From Acidobacteriota bacterium (GTDB taxonomy: Bacteria > Acidobacteriota > Terriglobia > Bryobacterales > Bryobacteraceae), in the NCBI GenBank assembly GCA_016870995.1, contig VFZU01000001.1, positions 90,506 through 154,505 of the forward strand: a stretch of 64,000 nucleotides of DNA. Reading direction: 5' to 3'. Made by a program: the position numbers and the translations under genes. The notes under the pieces are model-generated. The model was given only the letters and a program-made list of their open reading frames with translations, searched no databases and was not told the DNA's origin. Below, piece by piece: positions 43,437 to 52,552 of the stretch (its first letter is position 1; each line of letters begins with the position of its first letter).

Positions 43437-44177
43437 TTAGAACCCTCCTCCTCCATTGTCCGGCACAATTGGCAGCATCTGCTGCTGCTCGAACTGCGTG
43501 TCTTCCATCGTGACGTTGGCGAGGCCAATCCGGATGACCTTGTAGCGCTTCTTGATTAGATCTCCTTCGCCAGCGACTACGATGTCTTCGCCGTCGAGAA
43601 AGAAGCCCTTCTTGTTGCCTCCGCGAGGTGCGCTGGTGAAGCCGTAGAACTTCAAGGGGATCGGCGGTGCGTTCGGCTTTGTCACCACTGGTTTTGGCGG
43701 GGGGGGCGGCTCATTCATCGGGCCGATGAATGGCTTCGGTGCAGTAGGACCCTTCTTGGGCGAAGGGATAATCTTCGGCACGTTCGTATTTGCGGCCACA
43801 GTCGGCAGATTCGAAAAATCGAAAAGACTTCGGGTGCCGCCTGTGATCTGCACTTTCTCAAGCTTGGCCAGCAACTCGAGCCTTAGTGTTGGGTCCACAG
43901 TCATTGGGTCGAGCCGATCCTCGGGTCTGGCAGGGCCAATGCGAGGGCGAAACTCTTGGGCTCTACGATCCACCTGGCGTTTACGGTCGTCGGTCTTCTT
44001 GATCGCCGGCAAGGGCGCATTCGCTGCGGGCGCAGCTTGTGGGCGAGGCGTTGGCCTTTCCTCATAGCTCGGGCCACTGAAGTAATTCATGTACAGAATG
44101 ACTAATAGCACCACACCCAGGATCCCCAGGGTCATGAACTGCTTGCGGTCGCCGCCGAATTTCATTTCAAGCGCCAT
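43437..44177 (-). CDS. PilP/GspC-like bitopic protein
   Basis: The 246-residue protein has a cytoplasmic start (MALEMKFGGDRKQ), one membrane helix (LGILGVVLLVILYMNYF, residues 17-33), a proline-rich periplasmic linker, and a C-terminal beta-rich part (PLKFYGFTSAPRGGNKKGFFLDGEDIVV in segments, YKVIRIGLANVTMED) that resembles the homology domain of GspC and PilP, which connects the inner-membrane complex to the secretin. No secretin gene is in the window. It lies four bases after the PilO-like gene. Confidence 0.75.
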   Translation of the reverse strand: MALEMKFGGDRKQFMTLGILGVVLLVILYMNYFSGPSYEERPTPRPQAAPAANAPLPAIKKTDDRKRQVDRRAQEFRPRIGPARPEDRLDPMTVDPTLRLELLAKLEKVQITGGTRSLFDFSNLPTVAANTNVPKIIPSPKKGPTAPKPFIGPMNEPPPPPKPVVTKPNAPPIPLKFYGFTSAPRGGNKKGFFLDGEDIVVAGEGDLIKKRYKVIRIGLANVTMEDTQFEQQQMLPIVPDNGGGGF

Positions 44178-44181
44178 TGCA

Positions 44182-44766
44182 TTAGCTCCCCGGAATTTCC
44201 TTCACAAAAACATGAAAGCGAATGCTCATATTGAGCATGCCCGCACTTTGTTGCGGGGCGGCGCTGAGGTTCTCGATGATCAAAAACCTTGGGCTGTGAT
44301 CCACACGATAGACAAACTGGATTAAGTCGGCATAGCTGCCTTCATAAGAACCATTGACTGTCATCATCGATAAATCCTCGGCTCCCTCAACGGGCTCGAG
44401 AACGAACGAATGCTCTTTGGGGCGAATGCCTGCCTGCTTGGCGAGGCTAGACAGCTCACTGATGATCGTGCTGGCTGCCTTGCGCCGTTCCATGAAGTAA
44501 GACCCAAAGAAGCGGTCGCCCGCCTTGCGGCTGTCCTGCACTTTGGTGGCAAGCGCCTTCATACGATCCAGATTGCGCGATTGGGCCGTGTACTTCTGAC
44601 GCAATTCAATCAGCCGTCCTTCGACCTCTTCAAGACTTCCTCCTGGAGGCGAAAGCAACAACCAGAGTGCTACGAGATTGCCCAGCAGCAGCGTGCCAAG
44701 AATGACTCGCATGTAGACGCCCGGGTTGCGCCATTCAATTTGATCGGCACTAAAGTTTGGGCGCAT
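44182..44766 (-). CDS. PilO-like inner membrane protein
   Basis: The 194-residue protein has one membrane helix (GTLLLGNLVALWLLLSP, residues 24-40), then a coiled-coil (GSLEEVEGRLIELRQKYTAQ) and a ferredoxin-like periplasmic domain (TIISELSSLAKQAGIRPKEH, MTVNGSYEGSYADLIQFVYR). This is the PilO/GspM layout, and PilO pairs with PilN in the alignment complex. It overlaps the PilN-like gene by 17 bases and precedes the PilP-like gene by four. Confidence 0.85.
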   Translation of the reverse strand: MRPNFSADQIEWRNPGVYMRVILGTLLLGNLVALWLLLSPPGGSLEEVEGRLIELRQKYTAQSRNLDRMKALATKVQDSRKAGDRFFGSYFMERRKAASTIISELSSLAKQAGIRPKEHSFVLEPVEGAEDLSMMTVNGSYEGSYADLIQFVYRVDHSPRFLIIENLSAAPQQSAGMLNMSIRFHVFVKEIPGS

Positions 44767-45322
44767 AGTTCACACTCAGGCGATATCGGTAGAGAGTTTC
44801 ATTTTGAGAGGGCGGCAACATCGTGGTGATGGTCGTCGCCCCAAACAGTGGCGAGCCCTCAAGGCGCATCAACATGTCCACAACCGGTTCGCCACTCATC
44901 GATCCGACGGTCATGTCCAGAACCACCTGATTGCTGGGGGTGATCTGGGGGCGCACGCTCACCAATCGAACCGCGCCTGGCATGACCTTCTCGAGATCAG
45001 CGAACAGCTGTGTCCAACTGACGGCTTTGCGGGAAATCAGGGTATTCAGGAACACATTGCGATCCAGCACTTCAGCGTTCTGTACCTGCCGCAGAATGCC
45101 ATCCACTCTTGCAATCTCGCTGCTCTGCAGGCGGAGAGACCGCTCGATTTTCTCTACTTCCAGCCGCGCTTCCTCCGCCCTGCCACGCTCTTCGAGGACC
45201 AGGTAGATCTGTCCCGCCAATGCTACCGCCAAAACCGCTGAGAGCAACGTGGTGGCAATGAGCATGGCGCGATCCCGGCGGAACGGCGCACTGGCCAGGT
45301 TAATGGGGATTCTTGCTTTCAC
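44750..45322 (-). CDS. PilN-like inner membrane protein
   Basis: The 190-residue protein starts KARIPINLASAPFRRDR, which resembles the conserved cytoplasmic I-N-L-A motif of PilN that binds PilM. A membrane helix (LIATTLLSAVLAVALAGQIY, residues 21-40), a coiled-coil and a periplasmic domain with NTLISRKAVSWTQLFADLEK and VMPGAVRLVSVRPQI follow, as in PilN/GspL C-terminal domains. It directly follows the PilM-like gene, with adjacent stop and start. Confidence 0.88.
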   Translation of the reverse strand: MKARIPINLASAPFRRDRAMLIATTLLSAVLAVALAGQIYLVLEERGRAEEARLEVEKIERSLRLQSSEIARVDGILRQVQNAEVLDRNVFLNTLISRKAVSWTQLFADLEKVMPGAVRLVSVRPQITPSNQVVLDMTVGSMSGEPVVDMLMRLEGSPLFGATTITTMLPPSQNETLYRYRLSVNYAPKL

Positions 45323-46165
45323 TTAGTTCACCCTCATTGATTCGAGATAGCCATAGAGCCCGGCATTATTGGCGTCTACCGCGCCCAGCCGACTGCGCAA
45401 CAGTTGCATTTCTACGCTCCATTGAGCTCTCAAATGACTCTGCAATTCCTGCTGCAATTCACCAAGGCCGCAAACGTCGATGCTGCGTGGTTTCGTCTTG
45501 CGTTCATCTTCCAGATACGCCAGCGTCGGGTCGAGCACGTCAAGCACTTCTGCAAGTGTGCCCGACTGTAATTGAAGGCTGCGGAAGAGCCTCAGCTCTT
45601 CTCCTTCGAAATGAGAAATCGTGAGAGCGAGTCCGCTCAAGCGCAATGTCATCGAATCTGCCGCCGCAAGATTGGCGGCACTCAGGCCAGCAATCGTGAC
45701 AAACCCCGGGTGGAAGCCCGCGTTGCGAAAGGCGGCTTCGTAGGGCGCCAGTGTCTCAACCGCGATCGCAGCCACCGTGAGTTCTACTTTGTTGCCTCCC
45801 CGGGAGCGGGACTCGTAGCGAAGGATTGCCGTGTCTACATCGAAAGGAACCGTGCGCTTGAGCCGAAAGCGGATTAAAGCGGCTTGTTCTTCCACCTTGC
45901 GTGGAAACTGGTCGAAATCCATCAATGTGACCCGGGCTGCTGAATCGGGAAGGATTAGTGCCGCAGCCCGCTTGTTGTCACCGCTCGGGGCTGGTGTGAT
46001 GCGTCCGATTCTTTCAGCCAGTTCAGCTGAATCCTGTGTTTGGGCCATCGGTTCAAAACGGGTTGCGCCAGCCTGCCAATGCGCAATTCCGCCGGGCCCA
46101 AGCTCGAAGGCAAAGGCCGGTGGCGGCTCTTCGATCCAATTGCGAAGTGTATCGAGCAGACTCAT
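45323..46165 (-). CDS. PilM/GspL-like actin-fold assembly protein (short)
   Basis: The 280-residue protein has a degenerate PilM pattern: AFELGPGGIAHWQAG at the start, LILPDSAARVTLMDFDQFPR near residue 87, AALIRFRLKRTVPFDVD (the PilM segment with Pro-Phe), VELTVAAIAVETLAPYE and a reduced ATP-binding second half. Typical PilM has about 350 residues, so parts of the second lobe are missing. It should bind the PilN N-terminus at the inner membrane. Its start overlaps the ATPase gene by four bases. Confidence 0.82.
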   Translation of the reverse strand: MSLLDTLRNWIEEPPPAFAFELGPGGIAHWQAGATRFEPMAQTQDSAELAERIGRITPAPSGDNKRAAALILPDSAARVTLMDFDQFPRKVEEQAALIRFRLKRTVPFDVDTAILRYESRSRGGNKVELTVAAIAVETLAPYEAAFRNAGFHPGFVTIAGLSAANLAAADSMTLRLSGLALTISHFEGEELRLFRSLQLQSGTLAEVLDVLDPTLAYLEDERKTKPRSIDVCGLGELQQELQSHLRAQWSVEMQLLRSRLGAVDANNAGLYGYLESMRVN

Positions 46166-47778
46166 TCGACGAAGGTCACCTTGTTGATTTCTTTTAGGGT
46201 AGTCAGCCCTTCGCGCATGCGCTCAAGAGCGCTCTCACGTAGAGTGCTCATCCCTTGAGCCCGAGCGGCGACGCGGATTTGCGATGTGGGTTTCCGCTCC
46301 AGGATCATTTCGCGGATCTCTTCAGTTAAGTCGAGTAGCTCATGGATCGCAGTTCGGCCGCGGTAGCCTGTGCCGCCACATTCAAAGCACCCTTTGCCTT
46401 CATAAAGTGTGACGTCACGCCATTGCTCGGGGGCGAGGCCGCTGTCGCGGAGTTCCCCATCGGTGGCCTTGTATGGCGTCTTGCAGTGGGGGCAAATCTG
46501 GCGCACCAGTCGCTGGGCCAAAATGCAGTTGAGCGCGCTGACGAAGTTATAAGGCTCCACGCCCATATTCAGAAATCGGCCGAGCACGTCGAAGACGTTG
46601 TTGGCGTGGACGGTTGTGAAAACAAGGTGACCTGTAAGCGCAGCATTGATCGCGATAATCGCGGTCTCCTGGTCACGAATTTCGCCAACGAGAATTTTGT
46701 CCGGGTCGTGCCGCAGGATGCTGCGCAAGCCGCGGGCAAACGTGAGGCCCTTCTTTTCATTCACCGGGATCTGCGTAACGCCCTTGAGCTGATATTCGAC
46801 GGGATCTTCGATCGTGATGATCTTGTCTTCGTCATTTTGAATTTCACTCAGCGAAGCGTAAAGCGTCGTTGTTTTACCCGAGCCGGTCGGCCCCGTCACC
46901 AGCACCATCCCGTAAGGCTCTTTGATGTAGCGGCGGAACTTGGTGACATCCTTTTCGGAGAAGCCCACCACTTCAAGCGAGAGGCGTGTGAACTTCTCGC
47001 TCATGCTTTCTTTGTCGAGGACGCGAAGCACGCTGTCCTCGCCATGTACGGTCGGCATGATCGAGACACGGAAGTCGATCAAACGGCCTTTGTAGCGCAC
47101 TCGAAAACGGCCGTCCTGCGGCACGCGCCGCTCGGCGATGTCGAGTTCGCTCATCACCTTGATGCGCGAAATGATGGCGGAGTGCCAGTCCTTGGCAATC
47201 GGCGGCATCGCGTAATGCAGAACGCCGTCAATGCGGTACTTGATCGCGACTTCCTGGTCGCGAGTTTCGATATGAATGTCGCTGGCGCGGCGCTCGAGAG
47301 CATTGAATATCGTAGTGTCCACCAGACGGATCACCGGCGCGGTGTCGCTGTCGGCGCTTAATTTATCGATCGAGAGAGTTTCTTCTGGATTCTCTTCATC
47401 GCCGACAACATCGAGCGTGAACCCTTCGGTCACTTCTTCGAGTACGCGCTGGCTCTGCTCAGTCTTCTTTAGCCGATCGGAGATCTGGCTCAGCGTCGCA
47501 ACTTTGATCTTGAGCTTCTTGCCCAGCAGCGAACTCAACTCGTCGATCAACTGCAGATTGCGCGGGTCGGCAATTGCGATTTCCAAAACTTCGCCTTCTG
47601 CATGCAGCGGCACGAAGTTGTAGCGGAACATCAAGTCGACTTGAATCGTTCGAAACAGATCGTGGTCGATCTCGGCGTTACGCAGGTCGACGAACTCGGC
47701 GCGATAGCGCATCGCCAATCGCTTAGCGTCGATCTCTTCCTGTTCGGTGTTCTTGAGTGGGGCGCGATCGGTCGCCAT
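46162..47778 (-). CDS. GspE/PilB-type secretion/pilus assembly ATPase
   Basis: This 538-residue hexameric ATPase drives pilus or pseudopilus assembly. An N-terminal GspE-N domain (residues 20-115) precedes the ATPase core: RRASDIHIETRDQEVAIKYR, Walker A GPTGSGKTT near residue 296, IITIEDPVEYQLKGVTQIPV (Asp box), RSILRHDPDKILVGEIRDQE (Walker B) and TTVHANN (His box). A tetracysteine zinc element (CPHCKTPY, CFECGGTGYRGR) follows. The start is one base after the stop of the lytic transglycosylase gene. It cannot be assigned to T2SS or T4P from this gene alone. Confidence 0.95.
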   Translation of the reverse strand: MATDRAPLKNTEQEEIDAKRLAMRYRAEFVDLRNAEIDHDLFRTIQVDLMFRYNFVPLHAEGEVLEIAIADPRNLQLIDELSSLLGKKLKIKVATLSQISDRLKKTEQSQRVLEEVTEGFTLDVVGDEENPEETLSIDKLSADSDTAPVIRLVDTTIFNALERRASDIHIETRDQEVAIKYRIDGVLHYAMPPIAKDWHSAIISRIKVMSELDIAERRVPQDGRFRVRYKGRLIDFRVSIMPTVHGEDSVLRVLDKESMSEKFTRLSLEVVGFSEKDVTKFRRYIKEPYGMVLVTGPTGSGKTTTLYASLSEIQNDEDKIITIEDPVEYQLKGVTQIPVNEKKGLTFARGLRSILRHDPDKILVGEIRDQETAIIAINAALTGHLVFTTVHANNVFDVLGRFLNMGVEPYNFVSALNCILAQRLVRQICPHCKTPYKATDGELRDSGLAPEQWRDVTLYEGKGCFECGGTGYRGRTAIHELLDLTEEIREMILERKPTSQIRVAARAQGMSTLRESALERMREGLTTLKEINKVTFVE

Positions 47779-48423
47779 TTACTTTTGAGCTCCCTGGTAT
47801 TGCTTCAAGACCTTTTCCACGTAGTTCTGCGTCTCGCGATAAGGCGGCACGCCGCCGTATCGGGCCACGGCCCCAGGCCCGGCATTGTAGCCGGCCAAAG
47901 CCTTTCGCACCTGGTCAGGGTCATTCTGATACTGAATCAGAAGGTCGCGCAACAGCTTGGTGCCGCCTTCGATGTTCTGGCGGACATCGTGAGGGTCTAC
48001 TCCCAGCTCTTTTGCTGTGCCTGGCATCAGTTGCATCACTCCGATTGCGCCTTTTGGGCTGCGTGCATCCGTCCGGGAGGCACTTTCCGCACGGGCTACG
48101 CTTGCGACAAATTGCACGGGCAGGCCGTATTGCTCCGCCATCTCGGCGATCACCTGCCTGGGTTCGTTTGTTTTGCTGGCTACGGAGGCTGGTGCGGCGA
48201 TGGGTTGCGCTTGCGTTTGCGGCTGGGGAGCATCTTCTTCTTCAATGAATCGAATCACTTCCGAGGCTCTGAGCGTCATCTCTGAACCGGAGCGCAGCAG
48301 CACGACCTCGTCGCTGCGGTGCTCCCACTTCTCAACTTCGAGGTGGAATCCACTCTGCAAAACGACGAATTTTGCCCCCCAGCAGGGCAAACATAAAGCG
48401 AAAATGAGGGCGCGCAACAGCAT
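47779..48423 (-). CDS. Lytic transglycosylase (SLT domain)
   Basis: The 214-residue protein has a signal peptide (MLLRALIFALCLPCWGA) and an SLT domain in its second half: VQFVASVARAESASRTDARS with the catalytic Glu, PKGAIGVMQLMPGTAKELGV, and the conserved ALAGYNAGPGAVARYGGVPPY. It cuts peptidoglycan to open room for envelope machines and is the first gene of the secretion/pilus operon. The N-terminal 90 residues (FHLEVEKWEHRSDEVVLL) look like a short extension with no clear family. Confidence 0.93.
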   Translation of the reverse strand: MLLRALIFALCLPCWGAKFVVLQSGFHLEVEKWEHRSDEVVLLRSGSEMTLRASEVIRFIEEEDAPQPQTQAQPIAAPASVASKTNEPRQVIAEMAEQYGLPVQFVASVARAESASRTDARSPKGAIGVMQLMPGTAKELGVDPHDVRQNIEGGTKLLRDLLIQYQNDPDQVRKALAGYNAGPGAVARYGGVPPYRETQNYVEKVLKQYQGAQK

Positions 48424-48467
48424 TGCTCATTAACAATGACGTGTGGCCCCCGGTTTTCGTGGACTGA

Positions 48468-51335
48468 TTAAGGCTTCGTCGGTCGTCCCGCGTTCAGATT
48501 TGCGAAGTTCATGGCCGCATTGAAGACCATAAACCAGCTTCCCTGGGTTTGGTGGCGCCACATCGGGTTGTTGGCAAACAGCACCACATGCCCTTTGCCG
48601 ACAGGAACATCGACAATCACGGGCTTACCCGCAAGTTCCTGGCCTCCGGCCAGCATGCCGCTGATCAACAGCTCATTGGCAGACACAAAACGCAACACGG
48701 TTCGGGGCATCATGTTCGGCGGGGTCATGTAGGCACGCATAGCATCCGGGACCTCCTCGGCCGCGGCCGCCGGGGCTGGCTGCTGTAAGGGGCGCGCCTG
48801 AACCACATCGGGATCATTGACGCCGCCACGGCCGGTTGGTCTGCCGGCGGGTGCCTGGGGTGTGGGACCTGCCATTGCGCCAGGGCGGCTGACTTGCAGC
48901 ACCGGAGCGTTGTTGAAGTACACCGGCACCTTGTCATCATACCCATACACAATCGGGCTGAGGCGGTCACTCACCTGGCTCATCAAGACGCTGCCGCGAA
49001 CCTGGAGTTCGCGCGTGTTCTGGATGCTGATGCCATCGACAATGCCGTAATCAATTGGAATCGACGCGTTGCCGCCGATGGTCATGAATAATCCACCAGC
49101 TTCGAGGAAACGGCGTAGATTCAAGACCCCTTCAAGGCCCATGCCACCGCGAATGTCATCGGTTTGATCCGGGCCGGTGGCGAAGCTGGGCGTCAGGTCT
49201 GAAGTCTTCCAGGGGATTGCCGGTTCGCCTTCACGCTTTGGAATGCCATTGACGATGGCCTGGCTTGAGCCGTTGATCGGCCCCCAAAGGATCACGTCGT
49301 ACTTCGAGCGAAGATCGGCGATTTGGCCCACCTTTTGGTCGCTGATGTAGTCGTAAGGAACTTTCGCCCCCTCCAGTGCCAAACGAACCCAACCTTCGTT
49401 CTGCGTGCTGGTCCAGGTGTGCACGAGTGCGATGCGCGGAGCAGCCAGTTCGTGTTTGGCTACCGAGGGAACAGCGTCGACGCCGATCACCTTCAAGCCC
49501 ATGCCCTTGGAAGCGGCATCAATCGCAGCCTGCGTGGTGCTGTCCGCAGTGATGATCACAGCGCCGGGTGAGAACTTGTTGCCGCCCGCTTCAAACGCGG
49601 CTTCTGCCGCCCACATCTTCACATCCTTGAGTGCGAAGCGGAAGGTCGCGAGATTATTATCCGCTGTATGGGGCAGAATCCAGGCCTTGGCGGCGCTTGA
49701 GCCAGCAATGGTCGTGGTCAGTTCTGGTACACCTTTCACCAGCGTCATTGGCGCCTTCAGGATGGCCTCGTCTGTAACGCGCACGGTTTCGACATTGCGG
49801 AGGTAGCCAAGGCTCCAGCCGGTGTCATCGTAGGGGCGCGTATCGTTGACGTTGTAATACTGCAGGTCGAGCAGCATGTCTCCCATTCGTGAATAAGGCT
49901 GATCCATGCGTACGACATAACTGCCGGCTGAGAAAGTGCGCTTACCTGCCTTGGTGAGCACCTCAGTCGCGGTATCGAGCTTGTGTACTTCGACCCCTTG
50001 CAAATGCAAGATGCGCATTAGGTCGGCGGCAAGGCCTGGGCGGGGAGTATCGCCTGGCACTACATAAGCGGCAGGGCCTTCCGTGGTGGCCTTGGCAATG
50101 GAGCGCTGGCCCTTGCGGTAGAAGTTGTCGAGAAACTCCATCTTGTTCCGGGCCGTAAAGTTGAGGGCGAAAAGCACGCCGCTCTGCTGCATGTTGACGT
50201 TGTTACGGATGCTCCAGTTCACCTCAGGGAGTGGCGGGTTGGGGCGGAACCACGTGCGCGTTGTCGAGGTGGACGGCACGCTGCGCTTGCGCGTGTCAGC
50301 TCCCGCATTGCCAAACGTTTCGTAAAAGCGTCCAATCGCGTTGTGCCCGTTGGCGGCCAGAAACATATAGTTAGCCGCCCAGCCGTCATAAAAGCCATGG
50401 GTCCAAACGCCGGGTACGCCGCGCTTGGTCATTTCTTCCACCTCGTGGTAAGCCAGTTTCTGCCACTCGCTGATCAGGATCGGGTCATACCAGGCGTTGT
50501 AAGGGCCCATGCCGGTTGAGACGTAGAGAAATGGAACGCTCTCATGCAAATCGTGCAGGACGAGCGGGTGGTACTCGAAGAAGGTCTTCCATACGTTGCG
50601 GGTGAGCGCGAGCGACAGATTCATGCCGTCGCGATTGTTGTCGTGGGCCACGTATTTGCCCCAATAGACCAAGTTGGGCGAGGGCTGCTTCTCGTGGGCG
50701 CGCCGCCAGTTGTAAAGGTCCACCATGCGTTCGCGGCCATCGACGTCGGCGATGGGTGTGATCATCACGATCATGTTCCTGCGGATCGTATCGATGAAAG
50801 GTGTTTCTTCAACGGCAAGCCGGTAGGCCAGTTCCATCAGCATCTCGGGGCTGCCGGTCTCGGTGGAGTGCAGCGAGCCGGTGAGCCAGTACATCGGCAC
50901 CACTTCTTTCATTGCGGCTTGCGCAGCCGCGGGTGAAGTCTTGCGAGGATCGGCTAGTTGATTCATCAACTCCTTGTTGCGATCGAGCTTGGCGAGGTTC
51001 GCTTCGCTCGAAATGCAGGCCACGATCATCTCGCGCCCCTCTTCGGAATTGCCGATCGAAAACACCTTGACGCGACGCGATGCCGAGCCCAAAGCCCGGA
51101 AGTACTTGTGCACATTCGCCGCGTGCGTGAGCTTATAGGGGGTGCCTGCGATGTAGCCAAGCACTTTCTCGGGTGTGGGTACTTTGCCGCCTTCGGGCAG
51201 ATGATCCACCAGCTCTGTCAGAAACATTTTGTCCGTCGTGAACTCACGGATCTTCGCCGTGTATCCCGCATCCGGCTTCTGCTGGGCCAGCAGAAGAGCC
51301 GGCAGGAGCAACGACAGAGAAAGAGAGCTTTTCAT
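48468..51335 (-). CDS. M14-family zinc carboxypeptidase, secreted
   Basis: The 955-residue protein has a signal peptide (MKSSLSLSLLLPALLLAQQ) and an M14 peptidase domain around residues 60-350. The zinc ligands are H156 and E159 in GSLHSTETGSPEM, with the third histidine in VLHDLHESVPFLY (H261 or H264), and HDNNRDGMNLS is also typical. The remaining 600 residues form further domains, including a Rossmann/Class I amidotransferase-like region (SKYDVILWGPINGSSQA, EAGGLFMTIGGNASIPIDYG). An upstream frame extends to 51575, but the signal peptide fixes the start at 51335. It should remove C-terminal residues from peptides or act on cell-wall peptides outside the cytoplasm. Confidence 0.9.
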   Translation of the reverse strand: MKSSLSLSLLLPALLLAQQKPDAGYTAKIREFTTDKMFLTELVDHLPEGGKVPTPEKVLGYIAGTPYKLTHAANVHKYFRALGSASRRVKVFSIGNSEEGREMIVACISSEANLAKLDRNKELMNQLADPRKTSPAAAQAAMKEVVPMYWLTGSLHSTETGSPEMLMELAYRLAVEETPFIDTIRRNMIVMITPIADVDGRERMVDLYNWRRAHEKQPSPNLVYWGKYVAHDNNRDGMNLSLALTRNVWKTFFEYHPLVLHDLHESVPFLYVSTGMGPYNAWYDPILISEWQKLAYHEVEEMTKRGVPGVWTHGFYDGWAANYMFLAANGHNAIGRFYETFGNAGADTRKRSVPSTSTTRTWFRPNPPLPEVNWSIRNNVNMQQSGVLFALNFTARNKMEFLDNFYRKGQRSIAKATTEGPAAYVVPGDTPRPGLAADLMRILHLQGVEVHKLDTATEVLTKAGKRTFSAGSYVVRMDQPYSRMGDMLLDLQYYNVNDTRPYDDTGWSLGYLRNVETVRVTDEAILKAPMTLVKGVPELTTTIAGSSAAKAWILPHTADNNLATFRFALKDVKMWAAEAAFEAGGNKFSPGAVIITADSTTQAAIDAASKGMGLKVIGVDAVPSVAKHELAAPRIALVHTWTSTQNEGWVRLALEGAKVPYDYISDQKVGQIADLRSKYDVILWGPINGSSQAIVNGIPKREGEPAIPWKTSDLTPSFATGPDQTDDIRGGMGLEGVLNLRRFLEAGGLFMTIGGNASIPIDYGIVDGISIQNTRELQVRGSVLMSQVSDRLSPIVYGYDDKVPVYFNNAPVLQVSRPGAMAGPTPQAPAGRPTGRGGVNDPDVVQARPLQQPAPAAAAEEVPDAMRAYMTPPNMMPRTVLRFVSANELLISGMLAGGQELAGKPVIVDVPVGKGHVVLFANNPMWRHQTQGSWFMVFNAAMNFANLNAGRPTKP

Positions 51336-51367
51336 GATTTCGTTACTATAGCTCTTTACCCAATTCG

Positions 51368-52549
51368 ATGACCACCGTTTCCCACCTTGAGTGCTCCGGC
51401 ACCGGCAAAACCTACCCTGCGGGTCAGGCCATAAACCTTTCTCCCGATGGCTGGCCGATTCTCGTCCGCTATGACCTGGACAAAGCACGCGATGGCTGGA
51501 ATCGCGATTGGATTTCCTCGGGGCCGTCCAACATGTGGCGCTATGCGCCCGTTCTGCCGGTGTCGAAACCTTCAAACATCGTGACGCTTGGCGAAGGCAT
51601 GACGGCGCTGGTGCGCACCAATACGCTTGGTGCTGCGCTAGGGGCGAAGGACCTCTGGGTGAAGGACGAAGGCCTGAATCCGACGGCCAGCTTCAAGGCG
51701 CGTGGGCTTTCCTGTGCCATCTCGATGTGCAAGGAACTCAGTATCACCAAGATCGCGATCCCTTCGGCGGGCAACGCAGCGAGCGCCTCCGCGGCCTACG
51801 CGGCAGCCGCTGGGATCGAGTGCCACATCTTCATGCCGAAGGACGTGCCGCACTCGAACTTCATCGAGTGCAAGAGCTTCGGCGCGCATGTGACTTTGGT
51901 GGACGGTCTCATCAGTGATTGCGCCAAAATCGTGGCGGATCGCAACCAGGAAGAAGGCTGGTTTGAAGTCTCCACGTTGAAAGAGCCCTATCGAATCGAG
52001 GGCAAGAAAACGATGGGATATGAATTGGCCGAACAGCTGCAATGGCGGCTGCCCGATGTCATTCTCTATCCCACCGGCGGCGGCGTCGGGCTGATCGGGA
52101 TGTGGAAGGCATTTGAAGAGATGGAAGCCTTGGGCTGGATCGCCAAAGGCAAACGCCCAAAAATGATCTCGGTGCAGGCGGAAGGCTGCCAGCCCATCGT
52201 TAGGGCCTTCAATGAAGGGGCAGAGCGCAGCACCTTCTACGAGAATGCCCAAACGGTTTCGAGCGGATTGCGTGTACCCAAGCCGCTGGGAGATTTTCTG
52301 GTTCTGCGCGCTGTGCGTGAATCGGGCGGGACGGCGATTGCGATCCCCGACGACGAAGCACTCGCCGATGGCATTGAGCTGGCCAAGATGGAGGGCATGT
52401 TTGCGGCGCCCGAAGGTGCGGCTTGCGTGTCAGCAGTCCGCCGCCTGCTCAAGGGTGGTTTCCTCAACCCCGAAGAAAAAATTGTGATTTACAACACGGG
52501 CGCCGGACTCAAATACCTGGAAGCCTATTCGCCTCTGTTTCCCCGATAA
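51368..52549 (+). CDS. thrC: Threonine synthase
   Basis: The 393-residue PLP enzyme has an early segment HLECSGTGKTYPAGQ like the N-terminus of ThrC, the lysine loop NPTASFKARGLS near residue 107, IPSAGNAASASAAYAAAAGI, and the cofactor-binding loop LYPTGGGVGLIGMWKA. It turns O-phosphohomoserine into threonine in the cytoplasm. The GTG/ATG choice is clear: ATG at 51368. It starts 32 bases from the divergent M14 gene. The amidase gene starts three bases after the stop. Confidence 0.92.
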   Translation: MTTVSHLECSGTGKTYPAGQAINLSPDGWPILVRYDLDKARDGWNRDWISSGPSNMWRYAPVLPVSKPSNIVTLGEGMTALVRTNTLGAALGAKDLWVKDEGLNPTASFKARGLSCAISMCKELSITKIAIPSAGNAASASAAYAAAAGIECHIFMPKDVPHSNFIECKSFGAHVTLVDGLISDCAKIVADRNQEEGWFEVSTLKEPYRIEGKKTMGYELAEQLQWRLPDVILYPTGGGVGLIGMWKAFEEMEALGWIAKGKRPKMISVQAEGCQPIVRAFNEGAERSTFYENAQTVSSGLRVPKPLGDFLVLRAVRESGGTAIAIPDDEALADGIELAKMEGMFAAPEGAACVSAVRRLLKGGFLNPEEKIVIYNTGAGLKYLEAYSPLFPR

Positions 52550-52552
52550 ACC

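Noticed and set aside
46342..47361. 339-residue plus-strand frame inside the GspE/PilB gene
   Set aside because: Antisense shadow, His/Asp/Val-rich by codon complement, with no start signals.
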